This document shows positions 1 to 5,177 of a DNA stretch of 5,177 nucleotides, one piece after another (the stretch's first letter is position 1; each line of letters opens with the position of its first letter). The translations under genes were made by a program, and so were the position numbers. The stretch covers positions 2,767-7,943 of the forward strand of contig JAJPYK010000251.1 of NCBI GenBank assembly GCA_021205005.1. The letters run 5' to 3'. This stretch comes from Paraprevotella sp. (GTDB lineage: Bacteria > Bacteroidota > Bacteroidia > Bacteroidales > Bacteroidaceae). The notes under the pieces were generated by a model. The model had not been told where the DNA came from, did no database searches, and saw only the letters and a program-made list of their open reading frames with translations.

Positions 1-70
1 TTCACGTCAAAAAGCGAGTGCCCGACAACCTTTTTCCTGAAAACATACAGATATAAGACCGGCCGGAATC

Positions 71-78
71 TATTTTTG
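71..78 (+). promoter_or_regulatory. Possible Bacteroidota -7 element for the GH2-GH43 gene
   Basis: The octamer TATTTTTG matches the Bacteroidota -7 consensus TAnnTTTG and lies 30 nt upstream of the ATG at 109. This would give a short leader of about 25 nt. No clear TTTG -33 element sits 19-21 nt further upstream, so only half of the expected promoter is present. No strong Shine-Dalgarno sequence is visible before the ATG, which is usual in this phylum. The same TTTTTG supplies an in-frame TTG at 76 that could be mistaken for the start codon. Confidence 0.35.
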
Positions 79-108
79 CAGCATATTCACATACTCTTTT
101 TTCATATC

Positions 109-966
109 ATGAATCACCATTTACTGAAAGACTTCTTCGCCGCCCTCGCCCTGCTGACCGCTATGCAGGCCGTGGCCGCCGATTGGATCAGGAAACAAGC
201 TCCCATCATGACCGAGTGGGGCGAAAAGATCAATCCCGGGAAAGTGTGGACCGAATATCCCCGTCCGCAAATGGAACGCAGCCAATGGATGTCGCTCAAC
301 GGACCGTGGGATTTTCATAAAAAGGACGACGTCGATCTCAGCTACATGAGCTCTCCCGCAGTATTCTCACAAAAAATCCTGGTTCCCTATCCTGTGGAAT
401 CGGCTCTCTCGGGCATCATGGATACGAATTTCGAGGAGAACACACATGCCACCTTCATATACCGACGCACATTCAAACTGCCCAAATCCTATCGCGACCG
501 GCAGATACTGCTCCATTTCGGCGCAGTGGACTGGAAATGCGCCGTATACATCAACGGTAAAGAAGCCGGAATACATACGGGAGGCAGCGATCCATTCTGC
601 ATGGACATCACCCCGCTGCTTCGGACGGAGGAGGAACAGGAAATTCAGGTGGCCGTAACCGACCCGACGAACACGGGCGGACAGCCCACCGGCAAGCAGA
701 CCATCCATCCCGGAGGATGCTTTTACAGTCCGGTGACCGGCATTTGGCAAACCGTATGGATCGAACCGGTGAACAAGAGCCATATAGACCAATATCAAGT
801 GACCTCGGACATCCATGCCGGTACGGTCACGATACAGGTACAGTCCGGTACGCCGACGGCCACGGCCCGCATTACCATCAAGGACGGACGACAGACGGTG
901 GCTACCCTCGACGGAGCGAAAGTCAACACGCCTCACACCGTCAAGATCCCCGAAGCCCGCCTGTGA
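109..966 (+). CDS. N-terminal fragment of the GH2 hydrolase (signal peptide, sugar-binding domain)
   Basis: I prefer the ATG at 109 to an upstream in-frame TTG at 76. From 109 the protein begins with a short basic segment, then a hydrophobic run (FFAALALLTAM) and an AVAA cleavage site, a standard type I signal peptide. There is no lipobox cysteine, so a soluble periplasmic product is expected. The mature part starts with the usual GH2 pattern: a YPRPQMER-like segment, LNGPWDF, PYPVESALSG, and then FIYRRTF, a jelly-roll domain with HFGAVDWKCAVYINGKEAG. GGQPTGKQT and SPVTGIWQTVWIE follow, then the start of the Ig-like domain. Translation ends after 285 residues at the TGA of 964-966. This piece lacks the TIM barrel and both catalytic glutamates, so alone it cannot be an active hydrolase. 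Confidence 0.7.
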   Translation: MNHHLLKDFFAALALLTAMQAVAADWIRKQAPIMTEWGEKINPGKVWTEYPRPQMERSQWMSLNGPWDFHKKDDVDLSYMSSPAVFSQKILVPYPVESALSGIMDTNFEENTHATFIYRRTFKLPKSYRDRQILLHFGAVDWKCAVYINGKEAGIHTGGSDPFCMDITPLLRTEEEQEIQVAVTDPTNTGGQPTGKQTIHPGGCFYSPVTGIWQTVWIEPVNKSHIDQYQVTSDIHAGTVTIQVQSGTPTATARITIKDGRQTVATLDGAKVNTPHTVKIPEARL

Positions 967-2238
967 TCGCCCGACTCGCCGCACCTTTATGACCTGGAGA
1001 TCGAGCTGTCCGATCAGGGACAGCCGACCGATCGGATCAAAGGCTACTTCGGTATGCGCAAGATCAGTCGGGGCATGGCGGACGGACATCCCTGTCTGCT
1101 GCTGAACGACAAACCGCTGTATCAGTTCGGCGTGCTCGACCAGGGCTGGTGGCCGGACGGTCTGCTCACCCCGCCATCCGACGAAGGCATGCGTCACGAT
1201 ATAGAAGCCGGACAGTCCTTGGGCATGAACATGATACGTAAACACATCAAAGTGGAGCCCGACCGCTGGTACTACTATTGCGACCGTATGGGAATGCTCG
1301 TATGGCAAGACATGCCCAGCGGAGGCGAAAGCGGAAGTCTCGGCGACAAGGCCGCCATACAACAGAACTTCTACGACGAATGTACACGCATCGTCAATAC
1401 GCTCAAGAACCACCCTTGCATCGTCGTATGGGTACCCTACAACGAGGGTTGGGGACAGGATGCCGCGGGAAACGACCTGCATACCCGGCGCGGCGTGGAG
1501 ACGATACGCACGGCCGACTCCACCCGACTCATCGACGCGGCCAGCGGATGGGTGGATTTCGAGATCGGAGACTTGATCGACCAACACAGCTATCCCGTAC
1601 CGTCGCTCCAAACGAATCCGCTCAATGAACGGGTGGCCGTATGCGGAGAATACGGGGGCATCACGCTGAAAGATGAAGGGCATCTGTGGAAAGGGAATGA
1701 TATGGAATACACCTCCGTACCCGACAGCAAGGCGCTTGCCGAACGCTTCAACGCTTACACGGCATCCCTGCAAGGACTGCAAGAACAAGGCATCTGGGCC
1801 TCCGTCTATACGCAGACCACGGACGTGGAACAGGAACTCAACGGACTGCTGACCTACGACCGCAAGATTTTCAAGATCGCCCCCGCTGACCGGGCTGCAG
1901 TGCGCGAGGAAATCTTGCGTACCATCCATAACCGCGCCCATCCCACCGTGGTGATTCCCGCAGCAGACTCCTCGAACGGCGAGGTGTGGAGCTATACCAC
2001 TGACGTCCCTTCAGGGGAATGGTATGCTGCAACGTTCGACGACACGGCATGGGCCAAAGGCGAAGCCGGCTTCGGCGCCGGCAATCCGCCGAACACGTCC
2101 GTACACACGCCCTGGGACCGGACCGACCTGTATATCCGCCGTCATTTCACACTGGAGATCTCACTCCGGAACAACTGCATGCCCTGCGCCTGTGGATCTA
2201 TTACGACGACGATTGCGAGGTATACCTCAACGGCGTAA
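967..2238 (+). CDS. GH2 TIM-barrel fragment in the same frame after the TGA
   Basis: The frame of the N-terminal fragment stays open straight after the TGA, beginning SPDSPHLYDLEIEL. The first ATG is at 1054, inside the conserved YFGMRKIS stretch, so it is a poor natural start; no promoter or ribosome site is evident. The TIM barrel carries LFGVLDQGWWPDG-like sequence (here QFGVLDQGWWPDG), MIRKHIKVEP, LVWQDMPSGG, NHPCIVVWVPYNEGWGQ with acid/base Glu (codon 1444-1446), and VAVCGEYGG with the nucleophile Glu (codon 1648-1650). After about residue 605 of the repaired protein a beta-sandwich domain begins (EVWSYTTDVPSGEW, TDLYIRRHFTLE). The true coding frame leaves this frame at about 2157; the last 27 codons to the TAA at 2236-2238 are out-of-frame sequence. 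Confidence 0.6.
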   Translation, partial: SPDSPHLYDLEIELSDQGQPTDRIKGYFGMRKISRGMADGHPCLLLNDKPLYQFGVLDQGWWPDGLLTPPSDEGMRHDIEAGQSLGMNMIRKHIKVEPDRWYYYCDRMGMLVWQDMPSGGESGSLGDKAAIQQNFYDECTRIVNTLKNHPCIVVWVPYNEGWGQDAAGNDLHTRRGVETIRTADSTRLIDAASGWVDFEIGDLIDQHSYPVPSLQTNPLNERVAVCGEYGGITLKDEGHLWKGNDMEYTSVPDSKALAERFNAYTASLQGLQEQGIWASVYTQTTDVEQELNGLLTYDRKIFKIAPADRAAVREEILRTIHNRAHPTVVIPAADSSNGEVWSYTTDVPSGEWYAATFDDTAWAKGEAGFGAGNPPNTSVHTPWDRTDLYIRRHFTLEISLRNNCMPCACGSITTTIARYTSTA

Positions 2239-3365
2239 AAGCTTTCGAGGCCCAAGGATGGACCACCCGTTACGGGATGCAACCCATCAATCAGGCAGCC
2301 CTCGACGCCCTGCAACCTCAGGGCGACAACGTCATCGCCATCCATGCGCACCAGAACACGGGGGGACAATACATCGACGCAGGTCTGCGCTACACCCGGT
2401 ATACTCCCGTAGAGGACTGTACCCTGAGCGACCTCCCCGCCCGACAGCCTCTCCCCGAGGTGAAAGCCACCGACAGTGTCTACCTGATGTCCTACTTCAA
2501 AGCCGGCGCCCAGCTTCTTTTCTATGCTTACAGCCGCGACGGCAAGCAATGGACCGACATCAACGGAAGCCGTCCGGTGTTCGACGCCTACGACGAACAA
2601 GTGTGGCTGCGCGACCCTTATCTACGCCGCGTAACGCATAACGGCAAAACCCGTTATCATCTCGTACACACCTGGGGATGGGACCATCCGGCACTGTTCC
2701 ATTGGGAATCCGACGACCTCATCCATTGGACAGCCGCCAACGGGGGCACACACACCGATGACGGAAAAATCAGGCTGATGGACGGACACGACGGAGGCCC
2801 CGTATCGCCCAATGCCTGGGCTCCCGAGTTTACCTACGACCCTGCCGACAGCCTGTTCTACCTCTATTGGTCCTCGAGCATCGGAGGCCGTCAGATACAC
2901 CATTATTGCACCACTAAGGACTGGCTTACATTTTCCACTCCGGCCGTCTACTTCGATCCCGGATTCACGGCCATCGACATGACCATCCTGCACGACGGCG
3001 ACACCTACTATGCCTATTATAAGGATGAGCGCAACGGCGAGAAGACGATACGCTGTGCCACATCCAAAAGCCTCGACCCGAAGGTACAACGCTTCGAAGG
3101 CTCTACTCCACTGTTACCTTCCAAATACATCGAGGTGGAAGGCCCGGAAGTGTTCCAGGCCATGGGCGATAAAGGCTGGTTCCTTTACTTCGACAAGTTC
3201 AACGGCGACAAAGGCGTCAGCTACAGCCGATGCCGCGATCCGTCGCAAAACAAATGGTATCCTGTCCCCGACGGAGAGATACGGAATTCCACAGACGTGA
3301 AGCACGGAAGTGTAGAAATCATTTTGCTCGACGAACTGAATAAAATTCTAAGCTATTATAAATAA
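2157..3365 (+). CDS. C-terminal fragment: rest of beta-sandwich domain plus GH43 catalytic domain
   Basis: In frame 3 the beta-sandwich domain resumes as DLTPEQLHALRLWIYYDDD, then CEVYLNGVKAFEAQG and NVIAIHAHQNTGG, typical of a galactose-binding-like fold. A GH43 five-bladed propeller follows from about 2460. Its likely catalytic base is Asp in WLRDPYL (codon 2613-2615), the pKa-tuning residue Asp in AIDMTI (2976-2978), and the general acid Glu in EVEGPEV (3138-3140). GH43 members are inverting arabinofuranosidases, xylosidases, arabinanases or galactosidases; I cannot assign the exact activity. The frame is open upstream to an ATG at 2019, but 2019-2156 in this frame is a shadow of the other frame. 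Without the upstream part the fragment has no signal peptide and would not be exported. TAA stop at 3363-3365. Confidence 0.7.
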   Translation, partial: DLTPEQLHALRLWIYYDDDCEVYLNGVKAFEAQGWTTRYGMQPINQAALDALQPQGDNVIAIHAHQNTGGQYIDAGLRYTRYTPVEDCTLSDLPARQPLPEVKATDSVYLMSYFKAGAQLLFYAYSRDGKQWTDINGSRPVFDAYDEQVWLRDPYLRRVTHNGKTRYHLVHTWGWDHPALFHWESDDLIHWTAANGGTHTDDGKIRLMDGHDGGPVSPNAWAPEFTYDPADSLFYLYWSSSIGGRQIHHYCTTKDWLTFSTPAVYFDPGFTAIDMTILHDGDTYYAYYKDERNGEKTIRCATSKSLDPKVQRFEGSTPLLPSKYIEVEGPEVFQAMGDKGWFLYFDKFNGDKGVSYSRCRDPSQNKWYPVPDGEIRNSTDVKHGSVEIILLDELNKILSYYK

Positions 3366-3378
3366 GCCGCATATCCAT

Positions 3379-3427
3379 AAAGCCTCGCCGCCTGTAACGT
3401 CAAACAGCGACGGGGCTTTTCTTTTTT
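3379..3427 (+). terminator. Rho-independent terminator after the GH2-GH43 gene
   Basis: Starting 14 nt after the TAA, 3379-3391 pairs with 3407-3419. The stem is AAAGCC/GGCTTT, then one T-G wobble, two further pairs, a C-A mismatch and three GC pairs around a 15-nt loop. A T-rich run (TTTTCTTTTTT) covers 3417-3427. It closes the hydrolase transcript and separates it from the downstream small RNA promoter. Confidence 0.8.
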
Positions 3428-3450
3428 CCTTGAAAAAATCGGCTCTTTTA

Positions 3451-3482
3451 TTTGCATATTCAAACACAATGGCCTATCTTTG
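3451..3482 (+). promoter_or_regulatory. Bacteroidota sigma-ABfr type promoter driving the small RNA
   Basis: TTTG at 3451-3454 is followed after 20 nt by TATCTTTG at 3475-3482. This is the full Bacteroidota vegetative promoter pattern (TTTG, 19-21 nt, TAnnTTTG). Transcription should start about 5-8 nt further on, near 3488. No credible coding start follows, which points to a non-coding transcript. Confidence 0.8.
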
Positions 3483-3487
3483 CCATA

Positions 3488-3713
3488 CAGAAAAATGGGC
3501 CGCATCGGTTAGATTGGGATACTCATCAATTTATTTCTGAAAACCGAGTCTGCTTCGTTCACCAATGGCGGGCCACACCTTCGGGTAGCATTTATGCCGG
3601 TGGATTACAAAGGTGACGGGCGCTCAAATCTTATTAGCTCGGAGTTTTCATCACATCATCGGTGCGGCTTTTATTATAAAGGATGTTTGCGAAAGCAGAC
3701 ATCCTTATTTTTT
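3488..3713 (+). ncRNA. Structured small RNA, candidate 6S RNA (Bacteroidales-1 type)
   Basis: This stretch has its own strong promoter and terminator and no supportable reading frame. It folds as a rod. A terminal stem of 11 bp joins 3499-3509 to 3658-3668 (GCCGCATCGGT with ATCGGTGCGGC, two wobbles). A lopsided bubble of 28 nt (3510-3537) against 7 nt follows; its 5' side can form a small ATT/GAT hairpin. Next come an 11-bp helix with a 2-nt bulge (3538-3548 with 3638-3650), a helix of about 11 bp with two bulges (3552-3563 with 3612-3623), and a branched tip containing ACC-TTCG-GGT and GCA-TTTA-TGC hairpins closed by CCAC/GTGG. The body is about 180 nt plus terminator. Length, long-range closing stem and bubble resemble 6S RNA, which binds RNA polymerase. 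I see no RNase P, tmRNA or SRP RNA signature. The RNA gene call is fairly firm; the 6S name is a guess. Confidence 0.65.
3679..3713 (+). terminator. Strong rho-independent terminator of the small RNA
   Basis: An uninterrupted 12-bp stem joins AAGGATGTTTGC (3679-3690) to GCAGACATCCTT (3695-3706), with one T-G wobble. It is capped by a GAAA tetraloop and followed by a T-run at 3708-3713. This is the clearest terminator in the window and fixes the small RNA's 3' end. Confidence 0.9.
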
Positions 3714-3989
3714 ACTTTCCGCCCACGGTCCGGATGCCCGTATGCCGACAGGGTTTCACAGGATAGTCGCAGAATGCTCATAAGGCGTGAACCGGCAGAC
3801 CGAGACGGATTCTCCGGAAACTTCTGTAAGAGGTACTCCCCTGACGATATGAACAAAAAGCGGGAATCGGACTGACAAAAAGACAGTAAATTCCCTCTTG
3901 TCCGATGGATAAACAGAACGAGAAAGGCCGATGAAAATTCCATCCATACGCATAAATATGCAATTATGCAGAGAATATACCTTATTCTT

Positions 3990-4025
3990 GCGCATATATA
4001 CCCTAAAATAGGGAAGGAAATGCGC
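3990..4025. repeat. Nested inverted repeat (stem-loop)
   Basis: GCGCAT at 3990-3995 pairs with ATGCGC at 4020-4025. Inside it, CCCTA (4001-4005) pairs with TAGGG (4009-4013) around an AAA loop. Internal loops of 5 and 6 nt separate the two stems. No T-run follows on either strand, so it is not an obvious terminator. Confidence 0.5.
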
Positions 4026-4038
4026 GTTCCTCAGGCCG

Positions 4039-4106
4039 AAAAAAGAATCGTTCTGCGCCGATTGAGAAATTTTTCTCCGCACATCGGCGAAACATGCTCC
4101 GCAGAA
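4039..4106 (-). terminator. Nested stem-loop, possible minus-strand terminator
   Basis: TTCTG (4051-4055) pairs with CAGAA (4102-4106) and CGCCGAT (4056-4062) with ATCGGCG (4083-4089). GAGAA (4064-4068) pairs with TTCTC (4073-4077) at the tip. A 12-nt bulge lies on one side. Read on the minus strand, six T residues follow (complement of 4039-4044) after a 6-nt gap. It could end the converging glycosyltransferase transcript, about 300 nt past its stop, but the T-run is offset and the stem interrupted. Confidence 0.35.
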
Positions 4107-4278
4107 AAAGAAAAAACAGTGGTCCGAAAGGGGAAAAAACGAGCCGTAATCCGCAAAAATTTCCCTATTCCACAGGATTCCGGCTACAAAAGCAAAAAGC
4201 AAAAAGTCAGTAAAAACGGATGTAATACGACAAGAGGAAACAGAACGGACGACTACCGGTCCGATATATCTGCCACAA

Positions 4279-4312
4279 TCCTTGAATTTCAGGCTTCAGG
4301 ACTTTCTTTTTT
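4279..4312 (+). terminator. Weak plus-strand terminator-like hairpin
   Basis: TCCTTGAA (4279-4286) pairs with TTCAGGA (4295-4301) with one bulged T, followed by a T-rich tract CTTTCTTTTTT (4302-4312). The stem is only 7 bp and AT-containing. It could stop read-through from the small RNA side before the opposing glycosyltransferase gene. Confidence 0.3.
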
Positions 4313-4326
4313 GTCCGAAACAGACA

Positions 4327-4388
4327 TCGCGAGACTCGCTCAAAGCCCGCCCCGATACGAGGGGAAGTCATCTGAACGAATCTCGCGA
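4327..4388. repeat. 12-bp inverted repeat just downstream of the glycosyltransferase stop
   Basis: TCGCGAGACTCG (4327-4338) is the reverse complement of CGAATCTCGCGA (4377-4388) apart from one position that still forms a G-T pair. The 38-nt loop contains its own CCCC/GGGG hairpin (4350-4353 with 4361-4364). On the minus strand it begins 19 nt after the TGA. No good T-run follows it, so it may protect an mRNA 3' end rather than terminate transcription. Confidence 0.55.
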
Positions 4389-4407
4389 AGAAAGAAATAA
4401 CATTTTG

Positions 4408-5177
4408 TCAGTGCCGTCCTTCGGACAAACCGACCTCCTGCTCGATGAGATAACGGGGACGGCGCTTCACTTCCTTATAAATCTTACCCACATACTCGCC
4501 GATAATGCCTAACGCCTTCAGGATGGAACCGCCGATGAACCACACGGAAACCAGCAGGGAAGTCCAGCCCGGTATGGTATCTCCCTTGATATACACGACC
4601 ACCCCATAGACAATGGCCACAAAGGAAATGAGGATGAAAAACAGGCCGAGGAGGGAAATATAACGCAAGGGACGCACGGAAAACGAGGTGATGCCGTCCA
4701 ACGCGAAACCGATCATTTTGCCCAGCGGATATTTCGACTTGCCAGCCAGACGTTCCTTACGGTCGTAGTAAACGCAGGCCGAAGGATAGCCCAATGCCTT
4801 CACCATGCCGCGCAAAAACAAATTGCGTTCGGGGCAGGCGACAAGGGCCTGCAATGCACGGCGGCTCATCAACCGGAAATCGGCATGATTGTACACGATG
4901 TCGCAGCCCAACAAGGACATTAATTTATAAAAAGCTTGTGCCGTATTTTTCTTGAAGAAGGTATCCGTATCGCGTTCACGGCGAATGCCGTAAACCACAT
5001 CGGCACCTCCCAACCAGGCCTCCACCATTTCCGGAATGCAACGCACGTCATCCTGCAAATCGGCATCGATGGATACCGCCGCGTCGGCATGGACGGAAGC
5101 CCACTCCAAACCGGCCCAAAGAGCTTGTTGATGGCCTACGTTATGGGCCAGTTTCAAGCCGGACACCTCCGGATAAC
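4408..5177 (-). CDS. Membrane-anchored family 2 glycosyltransferase, 5' end outside window
   Basis: The reading frame runs in from the right edge and ends at a TGA (4408-4410), giving about 256 residues. Relatives have about 310-330, so roughly the first 55-70 residues (the start of the GT-A nucleotide-binding fold) are missing; a GTG at 5166 is internal. Visible motifs are KLAHNVGHQQALWAGL, the metal-binding SIDADLQDD, YNHADFRLMSRRAL, and RKERLAGKSKYPLGKM before the membrane part. Two transmembrane helices follow (about YISLLGLFFILISFVAIVYG, then SVWFIGGSILKALGIIGEYV), and the protein ends in a short basic tail. This is the layout of GT2 enzymes related to dolichol-phosphate mannosyltransferase, ArnC and GtrB, which move a sugar from a nucleotide donor onto polyprenyl phosphate at the inner membrane face. 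The donor sugar cannot be told from sequence. Catalytic motifs look intact. Its promoter lies outside the window. Confidence 0.9.
   Translation of the reverse strand, partial: YPEVSGLKLAHNVGHQQALWAGLEWASVHADAAVSIDADLQDDVRCIPEMVEAWLGGADVVYGIRRERDTDTFFKKNTAQAFYKLMSLLGCDIVYNHADFRLMSRRALQALVACPERNLFLRGMVKALGYPSACVYYDRKERLAGKSKYPLGKMIGFALDGITSFSVRPLRYISLLGLFFILISFVAIVYGVVVYIKGDTIPGWTSLLVSVWFIGGSILKALGIIGEYVGKIYKEVKRRPRYLIEQEVGLSEGRH

Larger units (their letters stand above)
109..3365 (+). pseudogene. Disrupted secreted GH2-GH43 bimodular glycoside hydrolase (in-frame TGA plus -1 frameshift)
   Basis: Read as one gene, this encodes about 1085 residues: a signal peptide (about 1-24), the GH2 sugar-binding and Ig-like domains (about 25-310), a GH2 TIM barrel (about 320-600), a beta-sandwich carbohydrate-binding-like domain (about 605-770) and a GH43 propeller (about 780-1080). 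Two lesions split it. Codon 286 (964-966) is TGA within ARL-stop-SPDSPHLYDL, where GH2 enzymes have tryptophan. Near 2155-2160 the frame changes from frame 1 to frame 3, as if GAGGAT had become GAGAT. Homology-like sequence runs without a gap across both points. All catalytic motifs survive: acid/base Glu446 in NEGW and nucleophile Glu514 in GEYGG for GH2; Asp836, Asp957 and Glu1011 for GH43. The intact enzyme would be periplasmic and would remove sugars such as galactose or arabinose from a branched glycan, but the substrate is inference. A recent pseudogene or sequencing errors are both possible. Confidence 0.85.
3714..4407. other. 694-nt spacer without a credible gene, rich in inverted repeats
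   Basis: No open frame here reads like a protein. The longest, 3966-4400 (+) and 3756-4202 (-), have no recognisable domain, poor composition and overlap each other. The plus strand is purine- and A-rich, especially 4100-4240. It holds a possible pseudoknot (3862-3905), nested inverted repeats at 3990-4025 and 4051-4106, a short A-rich tandem (CAAAAAG-like units, 4187-4206), a weak terminator-like hairpin (4279-4312) and a 12-bp inverted repeat (4327-4388). The heptamer GTCCGA(A/T) recurs on both strands. It may be the shared 3' region of two converging transcripts, or it may hold an unrecognised RNA gene or decayed gene. Confidence 0.6.

Noticed and set aside
76..108. Upstream TTG start for the GH2 protein
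   Set aside because: It coincides with the possible -7 promoter element and adds a histidine/phenylalanine-rich leader before a normal signal peptide. The ATG at 109 is the better start.
964..966. Selenocysteine or UGA-as-Trp genetic code
   Set aside because: The site is a structural tryptophan in GH2, no selenocysteine-insertion-like hairpin is evident right after it, TGG is used throughout, and TGA serves as the stop of the glycosyltransferase.
367..1941. 524-residue open frame on the minus strand opposite the GH2 gene
   Set aside because: It is a long antisense shadow of GC-rich coding DNA. The plus strand encodes clear GH2 motifs with catalytic residues across the same bases.
3594..3875. 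93-residue open frame crossing the small RNA and its terminator
   Set aside because: It runs through the perfect terminator hairpin and the RNA stems, and has no start signal or protein-like pattern.
3756..4202. 148-residue open frame on the minus strand
   Set aside because: Phenylalanine- and serine-rich translation typical of non-coding AT-rich DNA, no family resemblance, and it overlaps the opposing frame and nested stem-loops.
4187..4206. A-rich tandem of CAAAAAG-like units as a CRISPR or satellite
   Set aside because: About three 7-nt units with no spacers; a minor low-complexity tract.
3966..4400. 144-residue basic open frame on the plus strand
   Set aside because: No recognisable domain, very lysine/arginine-rich because the strand is A-rich, no clear promoter, and it runs through several inverted repeats and a terminator-like hairpin.

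Overview
The window looks like chromosomal DNA from a fairly GC-rich member of the Bacteroidales. The evidence is a near-perfect Bacteroidota-type promoter (TTTG, 20 nt, TAnnTTTG) at 3451-3482, a secreted polysaccharide-degrading enzyme of the kind common in gut Bacteroidota, and GC-rich coding DNA beside AT-rich spacers. I cannot name a genus; Alistipes-like or Barnesiella-like lineages would fit the base composition.

Layout. Positions 109-3365 (+) hold one large two-enzyme carbohydrate-degrading gene. In order it encodes a signal peptide, a complete glycoside hydrolase family 2 (GH2) unit, a beta-sandwich carbohydrate-binding-like domain and a GH43 five-bladed propeller. Two small lesions break it: an in-frame TGA at 964-966, where the family expects tryptophan (TGG), and the loss of about one base near 2155-2160. 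If both are repaired the product is about 1085 residues with every expected catalytic residue in place. The lesions are therefore either recent or sequencing errors. A rho-independent terminator follows at 3379-3427.

Next, a strong promoter (3451-3482) and a very strong terminator hairpin (3679-3713) bracket about 225 nt with no open reading frame of note. This stretch folds into a long rod of stacked helices closed by an 11-bp terminal stem. It is best read as an independent small RNA gene. Its length, rod shape and bubble make 6S RNA (including the Bacteroidales-1 type) the leading guess, but this is not proven.

Positions 3714-4407 contain no credible gene but several nested inverted repeats, a possible pseudoknot and a recurring GTCCGA(A/T) heptamer. 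On the minus strand, entering from the right edge, is the C-terminal four-fifths of a membrane-anchored family 2 glycosyltransferase (4408-5177) of the undecaprenyl/dolichyl-phosphate sugar transferase type. It converges on the small RNA region.

The hydrolase and the glycosyltransferase show no functional link: one would degrade plant or host glycan in the periplasm, the other would load a sugar on a lipid carrier at the inner membrane. The most notable points are the double-lesion GH2-GH43 gene and the structured RNA gene with the structure-rich spacer behind it.
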